A DNA stretch of 64,000 bases from Dactylosporangium fulvum (GCF_025137375.1 NZ_CP073720.1:5728501-5792500), one strand, 5' to 3'. Positions 18,394 to 27,603 are shown, counted from the first letter of the stretch. Numbers and translations: made by a program. The notes: generated by a model from the letters alone, not told the origin.

Positions 18394-18787
18394 CGTTGCG
18401 GGCCTGGAATCCGGCGCGGATCAGCTCGCCGAGCACCTCTTCGTCCACATCGGACAGCCGTTTGACGTAGACGCAGCCCTTGCCGGTCGTGTGCTTGCCG
18501 AGGCGGGCGAGCAGGGTCTCGTCCATCGGCAGGTAGTAGAGGACCAGGGCCTGCTTGCGCGGGGAGAAGCCGACGGCGGCGGTGTCGCCCTGCCGCCCGG
18601 ACTCGTAGTGGTAGTGGTTGGAGCCGAACCCGACGATCGAGCTGCCCCACATCACCGGCGGGGCACCGGTGACCTCGGCGGCGAGGGCGCAGAGCCGCTC
18701 GGCGTCGGCCCGGCGCTGCGGGTCGGTGACGGCGGCCAGGAACGCCGCCACGTTCTCGTCGGTCGGTACCGTCTTGTTCTCGGCCAT
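18383..18787 (-). CDS. DUF1801 (YdhG-like) domain protein
   Basis: 134 residues from ATG 18787. The motifs PPVMWGSSIVGFGSNHYHYES, AVGFSPRKQALVLYYLP, LGKHTTGKGCVYVKRLSDVD mark the DUF1801 fold, common in actinobacteria and firmicutes and of unknown biochemical role. It follows the 35-codon membrane gene by 5 bp and the oxidoreductase gene by about 130 bp, so the three may be co-transcribed. Confidence 0.85.
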   Translation of the reverse strand: MAENKTVPTDENVAAFLAAVTDPQRRADAERLCALAAEVTGAPPVMWGSSIVGFGSNHYHYESGRQGDTAAVGFSPRKQALVLYYLPMDETLLARLGKHTTGKGCVYVKRLSDVDEEVLGELIRAGFQARNVTT

Positions 18788-18792
18788 GGCCG

Positions 18793-18900
18793 TCAGAGTA
18801 GCCGGTGCGCCTTGCGCGGCCGCCGGTCCCACAGCAGGAGCAGCCACCCCACGGCGCGCAGCGACACGGCGGCGATCAGGATCCACACGGCCCACGGCAT
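18793..18900 (-). CDS. 35-residue single-pass membrane protein
   Basis: ATG 18900 is preceded by GGAGAG and opens a 35-codon frame: PWAVWILIAAVSLRAVGWLL, then LLWDRRPRKAHRLL. One hydrophobic helix (about 3-24) is followed by a basic tail, so the tail should be cytoplasmic. It fits exactly between the oxidoreductase stop and the DUF1801 start with no overlap. No family is recognised. Confidence 0.5.
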   Translation of the reverse strand: MPWAVWILIAAVSLRAVGWLLLLWDRRPRKAHRLL

Positions 18901-18918
18901 GGAGATCTCTCCGAGCTT

Positions 18919-19806
18919 CTACGGGGTGACGATCACCTTGCCGCGCAGGGCGCCGGCCTCGGCGGCGCGGTGGACGGCCGGCAGGTCCTCGAACCGGTAC
19001 TCGGCGCTGACGTCCAGCCGGACCGCGCCATCGTCGACGAGGCGCACCAGCGCCGCCAGATCGCCGGGCGTGTTGCCGACGACGAAGTGGACCGCGGTCA
19101 CGCCGGTGGCGGGCGGCGCGTGCACCGGTGTCGTGACCGACACGATCCGGCCGCCGGGGCGCACCAGCGGTACCAGATCCATCTCCCGCCCCACCAGGTG
19201 CAGGACGGTGTCGACCGGGGCGGCCAGGGCCTCGTGGAGGGGAACCCTGGTGTAGTCGACGATCTCGTCGGCGCCGAGCGCGCGGAGCACCCCGGCGCTG
19301 CGGGCGGACGCGGTCGCGATCACGTACGCGCCGGCGCGCTTCGCCAACTGTACGGCGTAGCCGCCGATCCCGCCCCCGGCGCCGTTCACCAGCACCCGCT
19401 GTCCACGATGGACCTCGGCGTGGCCGACGACGGCCTGCCACGCGGTGAGGCCGGCCACCGGGAGTGCCGCCGCGTGTGCCAGCGGCACGCTCACCGGGGC
19501 CGGGACGAGCAGGGCGGGGTCCGCGGCGACGAACTCCGCGGCGGTGCCGGTGTCGAGCCGGGCGACCACCCGTTCACCGGTGTCGACGACCGTGCCCGCC
19601 ACGTCCCAGCCGAGGGTGTGCGGCAGGTCGAGGTCGAACACGTCACGCAGCAGCCCGGCGCGCAGGCCGACCTCCGACGGGTTGAACGAGGTCGCGGCGA
19701 CCTCCACGAGGACCTCGCCGGGCGCCGGTACGGGCACCGGCACGTCGTCGACGCGGATCACGGAAGGGTCGCCGTAGGCGTGCATGCGGGCAGCTCTCAC
19801 ATCCAC
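18919..19806 (-). CDS. NADP-dependent quinone oxidoreductase-like MDR protein
   Basis: 295 residues from GTG 19806. The N-terminal GroES-like domain lacks zinc ligands. The Rossmann part starts VLVNGAGGGIGGYAVQLAKR near residue 140, and LGADEIVDYT follows. The pattern matches zinc-free quinone oxidoreductases of the medium-chain superfamily. It is divergent from an AraC-family gene 85 bp away, a frequent pairing that suggests inducible detoxification. Confidence 0.85.
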   Translation of the reverse strand: MDVRAARMHAYGDPSVIRVDDVPVPVPAPGEVLVEVAATSFNPSEVGLRAGLLRDVFDLDLPHTLGWDVAGTVVDTGERVVARLDTGTAAEFVAADPALLVPAPVSVPLAHAAALPVAGLTAWQAVVGHAEVHRGQRVLVNGAGGGIGGYAVQLAKRAGAYVIATASARSAGVLRALGADEIVDYTRVPLHEALAAPVDTVLHLVGREMDLVPLVRPGGRIVSVTTPVHAPPATGVTAVHFVVGNTPGDLAALVRLVDDGAVRLDVSAEYRFEDLPAVHRAAEAGALRGKVIVTP

Positions 19807-19891
19807 GATCCTGGGCGCGCAGGGCGAGACGAACCATGTGTGGCAGTGTTGCGTTCATACGCGATCGTCTCGGAGACCGCGGGAGGGCGGC

Positions 19892-20851
19892 ATGGACGTG
19901 CTCAGCGACGTCATCGCGGTGATGCGCGCCGGGCGCCCGGTGTCCACCCGCCTCGCCTGGCGGGCGCCGTGGGGGCAGCGGTTCGCGAGCGTGCCGGGAG
20001 CGGCCGGGGTGCAGGTGATCCTGCGAGGGTCGTGCTGGCTGCTGCCCGACGCTGCCGATCCGGTGCCGCTGGGCGCCGGCGACGTGCTGTTCATGGCACA
20101 CGGGCAGGGACACGCCCTGGCCGACGACCCGGCGACGCCGCCGCGGCCGTGCGACCCCGAGCTGCGGGCCGAGCCCTTCACCGGTGAACCCGACGGCGTC
20201 ACGCTCTGCGGTGCGTACGAGCTGGATCCCGCGCACACCCACCCGCTGCTGCTGGACCTGCCCGGCCTGATCCACCTGCCGGCCCACCTCGAGCGCAGCC
20301 CCGAGCTGCGGGCCACCGTCGACCTGCTCGCCGCCGAGCTGGAGCGGCCCCGGCCCGGCACCGACGCGCTCGTCCCGGCGCTGCTCGACATGCTGCTGCT
20401 GTACGTGCTGCGGACCTGGCTCGACACGCACCCGGCCCGCGGCTGGGCGACGGCACTGCGCGACCCGGCGGTCGGCGCCGCGTTACAGGCCGTGCACCGG
20501 GATCCGGCCGCGCCGTGGACGGTCGCGTCACTGGCGGCGGTGGCGGGGCTGTCGCGGGCGCCGTTCGCCCGGCGGTTCACCGCGCTGGTCGGGCAGCCGC
20601 CGCTGGCTTACCTGACCTGGTGGCGGATGACGACCGCGGCGCGGCTGCTGCGCCGCTCCGACGCGCCGCTGAGCGCCATCGCCGACCGGGTCGGGTACAC
20701 GTCGGAGTTCGCCTTCGCGGCGGCGTTCAAGCGCCGGTTCGGCACCGCGCCGGGCCGGTTCCGGCGGGCCGGCCAGGCGGCGGAGGCCGCGCCCTCCACG
20801 GAGCGGCCCGGCCCGCCGTTCCACGCCGGCACCCGCCTGATCTGCGCGTGA
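19892..20851 (+). CDS. AraC-family regulator with N-terminal cupin
   Basis: 319 residues from ATG 19892 with GGGAGG upstream. Residues 1-180 form a cupin-type ligand domain (WRAPWGQRFASVPGAAGVQV, then LRGSCWLL). The C-terminal 100 residues hold two HTHs (SLAAVAGLSRAPFARRFTAL; LSAIADRVGYTSEFAFAAAF) and end FRRAG. This subfamily usually regulates an adjacent divergent oxidoreductase, and here that is the quinone oxidoreductase gene. Confidence 0.9.
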   Translation: MDVLSDVIAVMRAGRPVSTRLAWRAPWGQRFASVPGAAGVQVILRGSCWLLPDAADPVPLGAGDVLFMAHGQGHALADDPATPPRPCDPELRAEPFTGEPDGVTLCGAYELDPAHTHPLLLDLPGLIHLPAHLERSPELRATVDLLAAELERPRPGTDALVPALLDMLLLYVLRTWLDTHPARGWATALRDPAVGAALQAVHRDPAAPWTVASLAAVAGLSRAPFARRFTALVGQPPLAYLTWWRMTTAARLLRRSDAPLSAIADRVGYTSEFAFAAAFKRRFGTAPGRFRRAGQAAEAAPSTERPGPPFHAGTRLICA

Positions 20852-20981
20852 CCGGTGCGACCGGGCTGGTCCGGAAGGTCATGGAGATCACCGGCGGCTG
20901 GAAGTCACTGACCGGCGACATCCGGTGAAGTCGATCGGGTTGTACGATCTGAGCTGTCCCCTCGCGCGTCAGGAGGCATCC

Positions 20982-21104
20982 TTGATCACCTTCCTGCCGG
21001 CGCCGCGCCATCCGATGGCACGGCAACTCCTCACCAACGCGCTCAACCGTCTCACCGCTCTGGCGTGGCAGCTGTTCGGGTTCGGCCGCCACCCGGCATC
21101 TTGA
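20982..21104 (+). CDS. 40-residue protein translationally coupled to a methyltransferase
   Basis: TTG 20982 follows AGGAGG by 6 bp. The 40 residues (ITFLPAPRHPMARQLLTNAL, then NRLTALAWQLFGFGRHPAS) look amphipathic. Its TGA overlaps the TTG start of the methyltransferase (TTGA, 21101-21104), a classic coupling. It may be a leader needed for ribosome loading or a small partner. I recognise no family. Confidence 0.5.
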   Translation: MITFLPAPRHPMARQLLTNALNRLTALAWQLFGFGRHPAS

Positions 21105-21739
21105 CCTCGTCGTCGCGGCAGCGGCGCCTGCTGCGGCTCTGGGACCGGCACGCGGACACCTACGACCGGCAGATGTCGGGGATCGAGCGCCGGTTCTTCC
21201 GCGACACGCGTGCCTGGATCGCCGGCCAGGCGACCGGCGACACCCTCGAGGTCGCGATCGGCACCGGGCTCAATCTGCCCCACTACCCCTCCGCCGTGCG
21301 GCTCACCGGGGTCGAGTGGAGCCCCGCGATGGTCGGGATCGCGCGACGCCGGGCCGCGGACCTCGGCCGGGAGGTCGAGTTGCACACCGGGGACGCGCAG
21401 GCGCTCGACTTCCCGGACGCACGCTTCGACACGGTGGTGTGCACGTTCGCGCTGTGCGCCATCCCCGACGCCCGGGCGGCCCTGGCGGAGATGGCGCGGG
21501 TGCTGCGGCCGGGCGGGCTGCTGCTGCTCGCCGACCACGTGGCGTCGCCGGTCTGGCCGGTGCGGGCCTTGCAGGCCGTCGTCGACGCGGTGACCGTGCC
21601 GCTGCAGGGCGAGCACTTCGGGCGCCGTCCACTGCCGTGGGCGGTCGAGCTGGGATTCACCGTCGAGCGCCACGACCGGTTCAACCTCGGCATCATCGAA
21701 CGGTTCGCGGCCCGCGCACCGGCGTCGCGGACGTCATGA
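21101..21739 (+). CDS. Class I SAM-dependent methyltransferase (UbiE/phospholipid-type)
   Basis: 212 residues if it starts at TTG 21101, which overlaps the stop of the preceding 40-codon gene. WDRHADTYDRQMSGIERRFF at the start, the SAM motif LEVAIGTGLNLPHYP, GDAQALDFPDARFDTVVCTF and RVLRPGGLLLLADH define the fold. These features fit UbiE-like or phosphatidylethanolamine N-methyltransferase-like enzymes. The substrate is not determined. Confidence 0.8.
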   Translation: MTSSSRQRRLLRLWDRHADTYDRQMSGIERRFFRDTRAWIAGQATGDTLEVAIGTGLNLPHYPSAVRLTGVEWSPAMVGIARRRAADLGREVELHTGDAQALDFPDARFDTVVCTFALCAIPDARAALAEMARVLRPGGLLLLADHVASPVWPVRALQAVVDAVTVPLQGEHFGRRPLPWAVELGFTVERHDRFNLGIIERFAARAPASRTS

Positions 21740-21830
21740 CGAGTCGTCGGCCCACTCGATCCGCTCCAGGATCGTCTCGGCCCTGTGCCGCTTCCACCGC
21801 GGCGGGCAACGCCTGCTGAGAAAACTCCAG

Positions 21831-21862
21831 GGGCGGCGTCAGGGGACTTCCTGATGCCGCCC
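21831..21862 (+). terminator. Hairpin downstream of the methyltransferase gene
   Basis: GGGCGGCGTCAGG-6 nt-CCTGATGCCGCCC forms a 13-bp stem with one G-T pair, 92 bp after the stop. There is no T-run, as is common for actinobacterial terminators. Confidence 0.5.
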
Positions 21863-21917
21863 TTGGCCTGTCCGGGCGACAGTGGAATGGTCAAGCCCAG
21901 GTGGAAGGAGCACAACG

Positions 21918-22130
21918 ATGAACACGGTGTACGGCGCGATGCACCAGCAGGGACTGGTCCGGCCGGCACGCGGCCGGGTCCTCGGGGGCGTCTGCGCGGG
22001 CCTCGCGCGGCGGTTCGGTCTCGACCCGTGGCTGGCCCGGGTCCTGTTCGTCCTCGTGTTGATGCTGATCCCGGGCAGCCAGATCCTGATCTACCCGATC
22101 CTGTGGATCCTCATGCCGTCGGAGCGTTAG
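21918..22130 (+). CDS. PspC-domain membrane protein
   Basis: 70 residues from ATG 21918 with AAGGAG upstream. GRVLGGVCAGLARRFGLDPW, then a helix (LARVLFVLVLMLIPGSQILI) and YPILWILMPSE are the PspC signature. PspC proteins sense envelope stress or modulate the phage-shock response at the membrane. No PspA or anti-sigma partner is adjacent. Confidence 0.9.
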   Translation: MNTVYGAMHQQGLVRPARGRVLGGVCAGLARRFGLDPWLARVLFVLVLMLIPGSQILIYPILWILMPSER

Positions 22131-22262
22131 CCCGGCCGATGTCCATGAGGTGGTGCTCGCCCTCGTGGACGCTGTGCCGGCCGAGCCAGAGCAGGGTGCG
22201 CTCCACCCGCTCCGGCCACGGATAGATCCCGGCGCCACGCCGCCCGTCGGCAGCCCGCAGGC
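22111..22262 (-). pseudogene. C-terminal fragment resembling a DinB-family protein
   Basis: The minus-strand frame reads IYPWPERVERTLLWLGRHSV then HEGEHHLMDIGRA and stops at 22113-22111. The HEGEHHLxDI motif is the conserved metal-binding end of DinB_2-type proteins. No upstream part is present before the mannosyltransferase gene. Its end overlaps the pspC-like gene by 20 bp. Confidence 0.4.
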
Positions 22263-22300
22263 GCCCCCCGGCAGGTCGTCCCGCACTCTACGATCGCCCA

Positions 22301-23839
22301 ATGACCTCGGGTGTGCTGACCGAAACGAGCAAGGCGGAGACCGCCGGGACCGATCCGGTGCCCGACATCGTGCGCCGCCGGCTCGCCGGGCCGGGCCGAT
22401 TCACGCCGAATTTCTGGCTGACCGCGATCCTGGTCACCGGCATCGGGCTCGTGCTGCGGCTGGTGAATCTCTCACACCCGAAAGAAACGATCTTCGACGA
22501 GGTCTACTACGCCAACGAGGCATGGGACCTGCTACAACACGGCGTCGAGTGGAACCCCGAGGACAACACCCCCCAATACGTCGTCCACCCGCCACTGGGC
22601 AAATGGATGATCGCGCTCGGCGAGCAACTCTTCGGCTACAACTCGTTCGGCTGGCGCATCATGGCCGTGATCGCCGGCATGACCGCGGTCCTGCTCATCA
22701 CGATGGCCGCCTGGCGACTGTTCCGCTCCACGATCCTGGCCGGCGCCGCCGGCCTGCTCATGTCACTCGACGGCATGCACTTCGTGCTCTCCCGCGCCGC
22801 CCTGCTCGACATCTTCCTGATGTTCTGGATCGTCGTGGCGTTCTACTTCCTCGTCCTCGACCGCGAACAGCGCCGCACCCGCTGGCTGCACCTGCTCGAA
22901 ACCGGCGCCGACCCCAACCGGCGACCGAAACTCGGCGTGCCCTACTACCGCCTCGCCTGCGCCGTCGCACTCGGACTCGCCTGCGGCGTCAAGTGGAGCG
23001 GCCTGTGGTACGTCATCCTGTTCGCGATCGCCGCCCTCGTGTTCGACATCAGCACACGACGCAGCGCGGGCGCGCGACACTGGATCACCGACAGCATCCC
23101 CCAGGGGATCGGCTGGAGCGCCGCGATCGCCGGCATCGTGCTGGTCACCTACCTGGGCACCTGGTGGGGCTGGTTCGCCTCCGACGACGGCTACTTCCGG
23201 CACTGGTACGCCGCAACCAACGGCCTGCCACACGACCGCCTCATCGACCCCCTGGTCAACCTATGGCACTACCACCAGGAGGCGTACAAGTTCCACACCA
23301 CCCTGGACAAAGGGCACCCGTATCAGTCGTGGCCCTGGCAGTGGCTGCTGCTCGGCCGACCGGTCGCCTTCCACTGGGACGCCACCGTATCCTGTAGCGC
23401 GAGCAGTTGCGCCTCGGCGATCCTGCTGCTGGGCACCCCGCTGCTGTGGTGGTCGTTCCTGCCCGCACTGATCGCCCTCGGCTGGCTGGCCGTCGCCCGC
23501 CGCGACGGCCGCGCCTGGCTGATCATGGCCTGCGCACTGGCCGGCATCCTGCCCTGGTTCCAGAACATGCCGGAACACCGCACCATGTTCTACTTCTACG
23601 CCCTGCCCGCCGAACCGTTCCTCGTCCTCGCCGTCGTCTACGTCCTCGGCGCCATCATCGGCCCCGCCCGCCACCTGCGACCCGACAGCGACCAGCGGCT
23701 CGTCGGCTCGATCATCGCCGGCGCCTACATCCTGCTCGTCGCCGCCTGTTTCGCGTACTTCTATCCGATCTACAGCGGAATGAACATTACGTACGCAGAG
23801 TGGTTCTCCCGGATGTGGCTCGGATCTCGCTGGATATGA
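22301..23839 (+). CDS. pmt: Protein O-mannosyltransferase (GT39)
   Basis: 512 residues with about ten membrane segments. The catalytic first loop ETIFDEVYYANEAWDLL (near residue 63) has the Asp-Glu pair of GT39 enzymes, followed by YVVHPPLGKWMIALG. Later family segments include GLACGVKWSG and PWFQNMPEHRTMFYFYALP. Actinobacterial Pmt uses polyprenyl-phosphate mannose to mannosylate exported proteins on Ser/Thr. A GH2 mannosidase starts 28 bp after its stop, so the two are probably co-transcribed. Confidence 0.93.
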   Translation: MTSGVLTETSKAETAGTDPVPDIVRRRLAGPGRFTPNFWLTAILVTGIGLVLRLVNLSHPKETIFDEVYYANEAWDLLQHGVEWNPEDNTPQYVVHPPLGKWMIALGEQLFGYNSFGWRIMAVIAGMTAVLLITMAAWRLFRSTILAGAAGLLMSLDGMHFVLSRAALLDIFLMFWIVVAFYFLVLDREQRRTRWLHLLETGADPNRRPKLGVPYYRLACAVALGLACGVKWSGLWYVILFAIAALVFDISTRRSAGARHWITDSIPQGIGWSAAIAGIVLVTYLGTWWGWFASDDGYFRHWYAATNGLPHDRLIDPLVNLWHYHQEAYKFHTTLDKGHPYQSWPWQWLLLGRPVAFHWDATVSCSASSCASAILLLGTPLLWWSFLPALIALGWLAVARRDGRAWLIMACALAGILPWFQNMPEHRTMFYFYALPAEPFLVLAVVYVLGAIIGPARHLRPDSDQRLVGSIIAGAYILLVAACFAYFYPIYSGMNITYAEWFSRMWLGSRWI

Positions 23840-23866
23840 GTCCAGCTTCGAATACAGGAGCGCTCC

Positions 23867-26335
23867 ATGCCTGTCCTGCGTCCCCTCCACACCGGGTGGA
23901 CCCTGCGCGCGGCCGATCCGGCCGGCGACGGACCGCGGCAGCCGATACCGGCCGCCGTGCCGGGCTGTGTGCACACCGATCTGTTGTCCGCGGGGTTGAT
24001 CCCGGACCCGTATCTCGACGACAACGAGGAGCGTCTGCACTGGATCGGGCGCACGTCGTGGGTGTACGAGACCACGTTCGACTGTGCGGGGCCGGACGGG
24101 TTGGGCGGTGACCGGGTGGACCTGGTCGCCGAGGGTCTGGACACGGTGGCCACGGTGGTCCTCAACGATGTGGAGCTGGGCCGCACGGCCAACATGCACC
24201 GGGGTTACCGGTTCGACGTCAAGGAGGTGCTGCGCCCGGTCGGTAACCGGCTCAGCGTGCGGTTCGACTCCGCCTACACGTATGCCGAGCGGATCCGTGA
24301 CAGTGTCGGTGCGCGTCCGAACGCCTACCCCGAGCCGTTCCAGTACATCCGCAAGATGGCCTGCAACTTCGGCTGGGACTGGGGACCGACCGTCGTCACC
24401 GCCGGCATCTGGCAGCCGATCGGCCTGCACACCTGGTCACATGCCCGCCTCGCCGAGGTCCGCCCGGTCGTGACGGTCGACGGCGGCACCGGCCGGACCG
24501 AGGTCCACGTCACCCTGGAACACGCCCAGGAGCCGGCGCGGGACACCCCGCTGGCCCTGACCGCCACCGTCGGCGGGCACACCGCCACCGTCGACGTGCC
24601 GCCGGGCGCCACCAGCGCCGCCGTGACCGTCGACGTGCCCGACGTGCGCCGCTGGTGGCCCCGCGGCCACGGCGACCCGCACCGCTACGACCTGCGCGTC
24701 ACCCTCCACGACACCACAGGCACCGTGCTGGACAGCTGGCAGCGGCGCGTCGGCTTCCGCACCGTCGAACTCGACACCACCCCCGACACCGACGGCACCC
24801 CGTTCGTGCTGAACGTCAACGGGGTGCCGATCTTCGTACGGGGCGTCAACTGGATCCCCGACGACGCGTTCGTCACCCGCGTCGACCGCACCCGCTACGC
24901 GCAGCGGATCGGCCAAGCGGCCGCCGCCGGCGTGAACTACCTGCGGGTATGGGGCGGCGGCCGGTACGAAAGCGACGACTTCTACGACCTCGCCGACGAA
25001 CACGGCCTGCTCGCCGGGCAGGACTTCCTGTTCGCCTGCGCCGCCTACCCCGAGGAGGAGCCCCTCGCCTCCGAGGTCGCCGCCGAAGCCCGCGAACAGG
25101 TGGTCCGGCTCATGCCCCACCCCAGCCTCGTCATGTGGGTCGGCAACAACGAGAACATCTGGGGCTTCCACGACTGGGACTGGCAGAACGACCTGGCCGG
25201 CCGCACCTGGGGCGAAGGCTACTACCTCGACCTCCTGCCACGCATCGTCGCCGGCACCGACCCGACCCGGCCGTACTGGCCGGGCAGCCCGTACTCCGGC
25301 GACCAGGCACGACACCCCAACGACCCCGCACACGGCACCACGCACATCTGGGACGTGTGGAACACCCACGACTACCGCCACTACACCACCTACCGGCCAC
25401 GATTCGTCGCCGAATTCGGCTTCCAGGCCCCACCCGCCTACGCCACCCTGCGCCGCGCGGTCAACGACAACCCACTGACCCCGCACTCCCCCGGTGTCGC
25501 CCACCACCAGAAAGCGACCGGCGGCAACAACAAACTCGCCCGCGGCCTCCAAGGCCACTTCCCCCAACCCCGCACCTTCGACGACTGGCACTGGGCCACC
25601 CAACTCAACCAAGCCCGCGCGATCGCCTACGGCATCGAACACTTCCGATCACTCAGACCCCTGTGCGCAGGCACCATACTGTGGCAACTCAACGACAACT
25701 GGCCCGTCACCTCCTGGTCCGCGATCGACGGTGACGGCCGGCGCAAGCCCCTCTGGTACGCACTACGCCGCGTCTACGCCGACCACCTCACCACCGTCCA
25801 GCCCCGCAACGACACCCCCACCGTCATCGCCGTCAACGACGCCACCACACCCTGGCGCGCACCACTCGACGTGCGACGAACGACCTTCGACGGCACCCCA
25901 CGAGCGAGGGTGACATTCACGGTCGACGTACCGGCCGGCGGCGCGGTGACCGTCCCACTGCCCACCGACATCACCACCCCCGACGACCCCACAACCGAAC
26001 TGATCGTCGTCGACGGCGGCACCGACCGCACCGTATGGTTCTTCGCCGAGGACGTCGACCTGGCCTACCCCCGCCCGTCGGCGGACGTCACGGTGCGACC
26101 CGACAGCGGCGGGCTCACGGTCGAGGTCACCGCGCGCACCCTCCTGCGCGACCTCACCCTCTTCCCCGACCGCCTCGACCCGGCCGCAACCGTCGACCAG
26201 CAACTGGTGACGCTGCTGCCGGGTGAGTCGGCGACGTTCCGCGTCTCCGGCGGTGCCGGGATCATCGACGCCGACCCGGCAGCATGGGGCACGGCCCCGG
26301 TGCTGCGCAGCGCCAACGACCTCATCACCCGCTGA
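23867..26335 (+). CDS. GH2-family beta-mannosidase
   Basis: 822 residues from ATG 23867. The N-terminal sugar-binding domain begins LHTGWTLRAAD; YIRKMACNFGWDWGP and NGVPIFVRGVNWIPDDAF follow. The acid/base region reads MVWVGNNENIWGFHDW near residue 425 and the nucleophile region RFVAEFGFQAPP near 517, both as in GH2 beta-mannosidases. No signal peptide is evident, so it should be cytoplasmic. GGAGCGCTCC (23857-23866) abuts the start codon; it contains the ribosome site and is also a LacI-like palindrome, so it could be an operator. Coupling to Pmt suggests mannoside turnover, but PMT makes alpha bonds and this enzyme should cleave beta bonds. Confidence 0.88.
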   Translation: MPVLRPLHTGWTLRAADPAGDGPRQPIPAAVPGCVHTDLLSAGLIPDPYLDDNEERLHWIGRTSWVYETTFDCAGPDGLGGDRVDLVAEGLDTVATVVLNDVELGRTANMHRGYRFDVKEVLRPVGNRLSVRFDSAYTYAERIRDSVGARPNAYPEPFQYIRKMACNFGWDWGPTVVTAGIWQPIGLHTWSHARLAEVRPVVTVDGGTGRTEVHVTLEHAQEPARDTPLALTATVGGHTATVDVPPGATSAAVTVDVPDVRRWWPRGHGDPHRYDLRVTLHDTTGTVLDSWQRRVGFRTVELDTTPDTDGTPFVLNVNGVPIFVRGVNWIPDDAFVTRVDRTRYAQRIGQAAAAGVNYLRVWGGGRYESDDFYDLADEHGLLAGQDFLFACAAYPEEEPLASEVAAEAREQVVRLMPHPSLVMWVGNNENIWGFHDWDWQNDLAGRTWGEGYYLDLLPRIVAGTDPTRPYWPGSPYSGDQARHPNDPAHGTTHIWDVWNTHDYRHYTTYRPRFVAEFGFQAPPAYATLRRAVNDNPLTPHSPGVAHHQKATGGNNKLARGLQGHFPQPRTFDDWHWATQLNQARAIAYGIEHFRSLRPLCAGTILWQLNDNWPVTSWSAIDGDGRRKPLWYALRRVYADHLTTVQPRNDTPTVIAVNDATTPWRAPLDVRRTTFDGTPRARVTFTVDVPAGGAVTVPLPTDITTPDDPTTELIVVDGGTDRTVWFFAEDVDLAYPRPSADVTVRPDSGGLTVEVTARTLLRDLTLFPDRLDPAATVDQQLVTLLPGESATFRVSGGAGIIDADPAAWGTAPVLRSANDLITR

Positions 26336-26406
26336 GCCCGCGCCATCTGACGGACCTTCGGCGCTCTGCGCGCCGGCCGCCACGGCGTGGCCGCGGACAC
26401 GATCGG

Positions 26407-27603
26407 TCAGCCGTCGTAGCCGGCCTGCTCCACCGCGAAGACGTTGCGGTGGCCGACGCCTTCCTGGAGCGACCAGAGCAGGTCCGGCTCGGTCTCGTCC
26501 TTCCAGTAGCTGATGCTCTCGCCGGCGCTGACCCAGGCGTACGTGTGCGCACCGGCCGACGGGGTCCAGTAGTACAGCTGCTTCGACCCGGACGAGTTGA
26601 ACCACCAGCGGCCGTTGTGCGACGCCACGCCGTTGAGCTTGTACCAGGGCAGCTGCAGCGCCTGCGTCGCGGTGGTCGAGGCGGCGAAGGTCGTGGCGCC
26701 CGCGGCGAACGGGAAGCGTACGGCGCGCGGTGCGCGGTTCGGGTAGCTGGTGCACCCGGACTGGCAGGTGTACTCGGTCATAACGATCGACCGGCTGACC
26801 CGGTCGAGCGAGATCGACGACCACGCGAGGGAGGTGCCGGAGGTGGTACCGGCGGTGACGGTGCCGATCTGGGGCAGCACGTACGCGTAGTTGTGGGCGT
26901 AGTACGTGGTCGCCGACTGACGGCCGATCTGGTCGGCGGTGCCGCCGGTGTTCGTCTTCAGGATCTTGCGCATGTCGAACACGCGCATCCCGCGGCCGGT
27001 GTCGGCGACGTAGAGGTAGTCGCCGTACCACGAGACCCCGCCCGCGTGGATCGGGATGTCCTTGAAGCTGGGCGCCGCCGCGGTGCCGGTCGGCTCGACG
27101 AGCAGCACCTTCCGGTACTTGTTGGGGTAGGTGGCGTCCCAGTCGACGAGTGTGATCCGGCTGCGCGACTGCGCGCCGTCGCAACCGTCCTTCGTGTACC
27201 AGCTGACCACGACGAGCTGGTGGCCGTCGTAGTTGCCGCTGTTCGCGGTGCCGACGGCGTCGCGGCTGGTCGTGATGCCCTGCGGGTAGTTGGCGCAGTC
27301 GCCGTTGTCGCCGGCGTCGAACTTGAACCCGCCGACGTAGCCGGCCAGCCCCAGCGAGTCGGTGATCCCGGTGCGGTCGTGGTTGGCGTTGTCCATGACG
27401 GTGTGGACCGGCGCGGTGCCGAGGATGCCGGCCAGGGCGCTGTTGAGCGCGTCGAACCGGTGGTAGTCGGCGGTCAGCGTGAACTGGCCCGCCGGCAGGG
27501 TGGTGGGTGCCGCCGCGGCGGACGCGGTGGTCGCGGTGAACAGGGTCGCGGCGACGGTTACGCCGGCGGCCGCGGCCGTCAGCAGCTTCTTTCGGACGGA
27601 CAT
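26407..27603 (-). CDS. Secreted protein of unknown function, propeller-like
   Basis: 398 residues. Residues 1-30 are a Sec signal (RKKLLTAAAAGVTVAATLF, then TATTASAAAAP). The mature part has repeated strands such as YDGHQLVVVSWY, DYLYVADTGRGMRVFDMRKI and NGRWWFNSSGS, suggesting a beta-propeller-like fold, and two Cys pairs. I know similar secreted proteins in streptomycetes without assigned function. It follows the GH71-like gene on the same strand by 93 bp and may share its transcript. Confidence 0.65.
   Translation of the reverse strand: MSVRKKLLTAAAAGVTVAATLFTATTASAAAAPTTLPAGQFTLTADYHRFDALNSALAGILGTAPVHTVMDNANHDRTGITDSLGLAGYVGGFKFDAGDNGDCANYPQGITTSRDAVGTANSGNYDGHQLVVVSWYTKDGCDGAQSRSRITLVDWDATYPNKYRKVLLVEPTGTAAAPSFKDIPIHAGGVSWYGDYLYVADTGRGMRVFDMRKILKTNTGGTADQIGRQSATTYYAHNYAYVLPQIGTVTAGTTSGTSLAWSSISLDRVSRSIVMTEYTCQSGCTSYPNRAPRAVRFPFAAGATTFAASTTATQALQLPWYKLNGVASHNGRWWFNSSGSKQLYYWTPSAGAHTYAWVSAGESISYWKDETEPDLLWSLQEGVGHRNVFAVEQAGYDG

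Noticed and set aside
23857-23866. GGAGCGCTCC as an additional copy of the GH81/LacI operator
   Set aside because: Differs from GAGAGCGCTCTC and includes the ribosome-binding site directly before ATG 23867; a chance palindrome is as likely.
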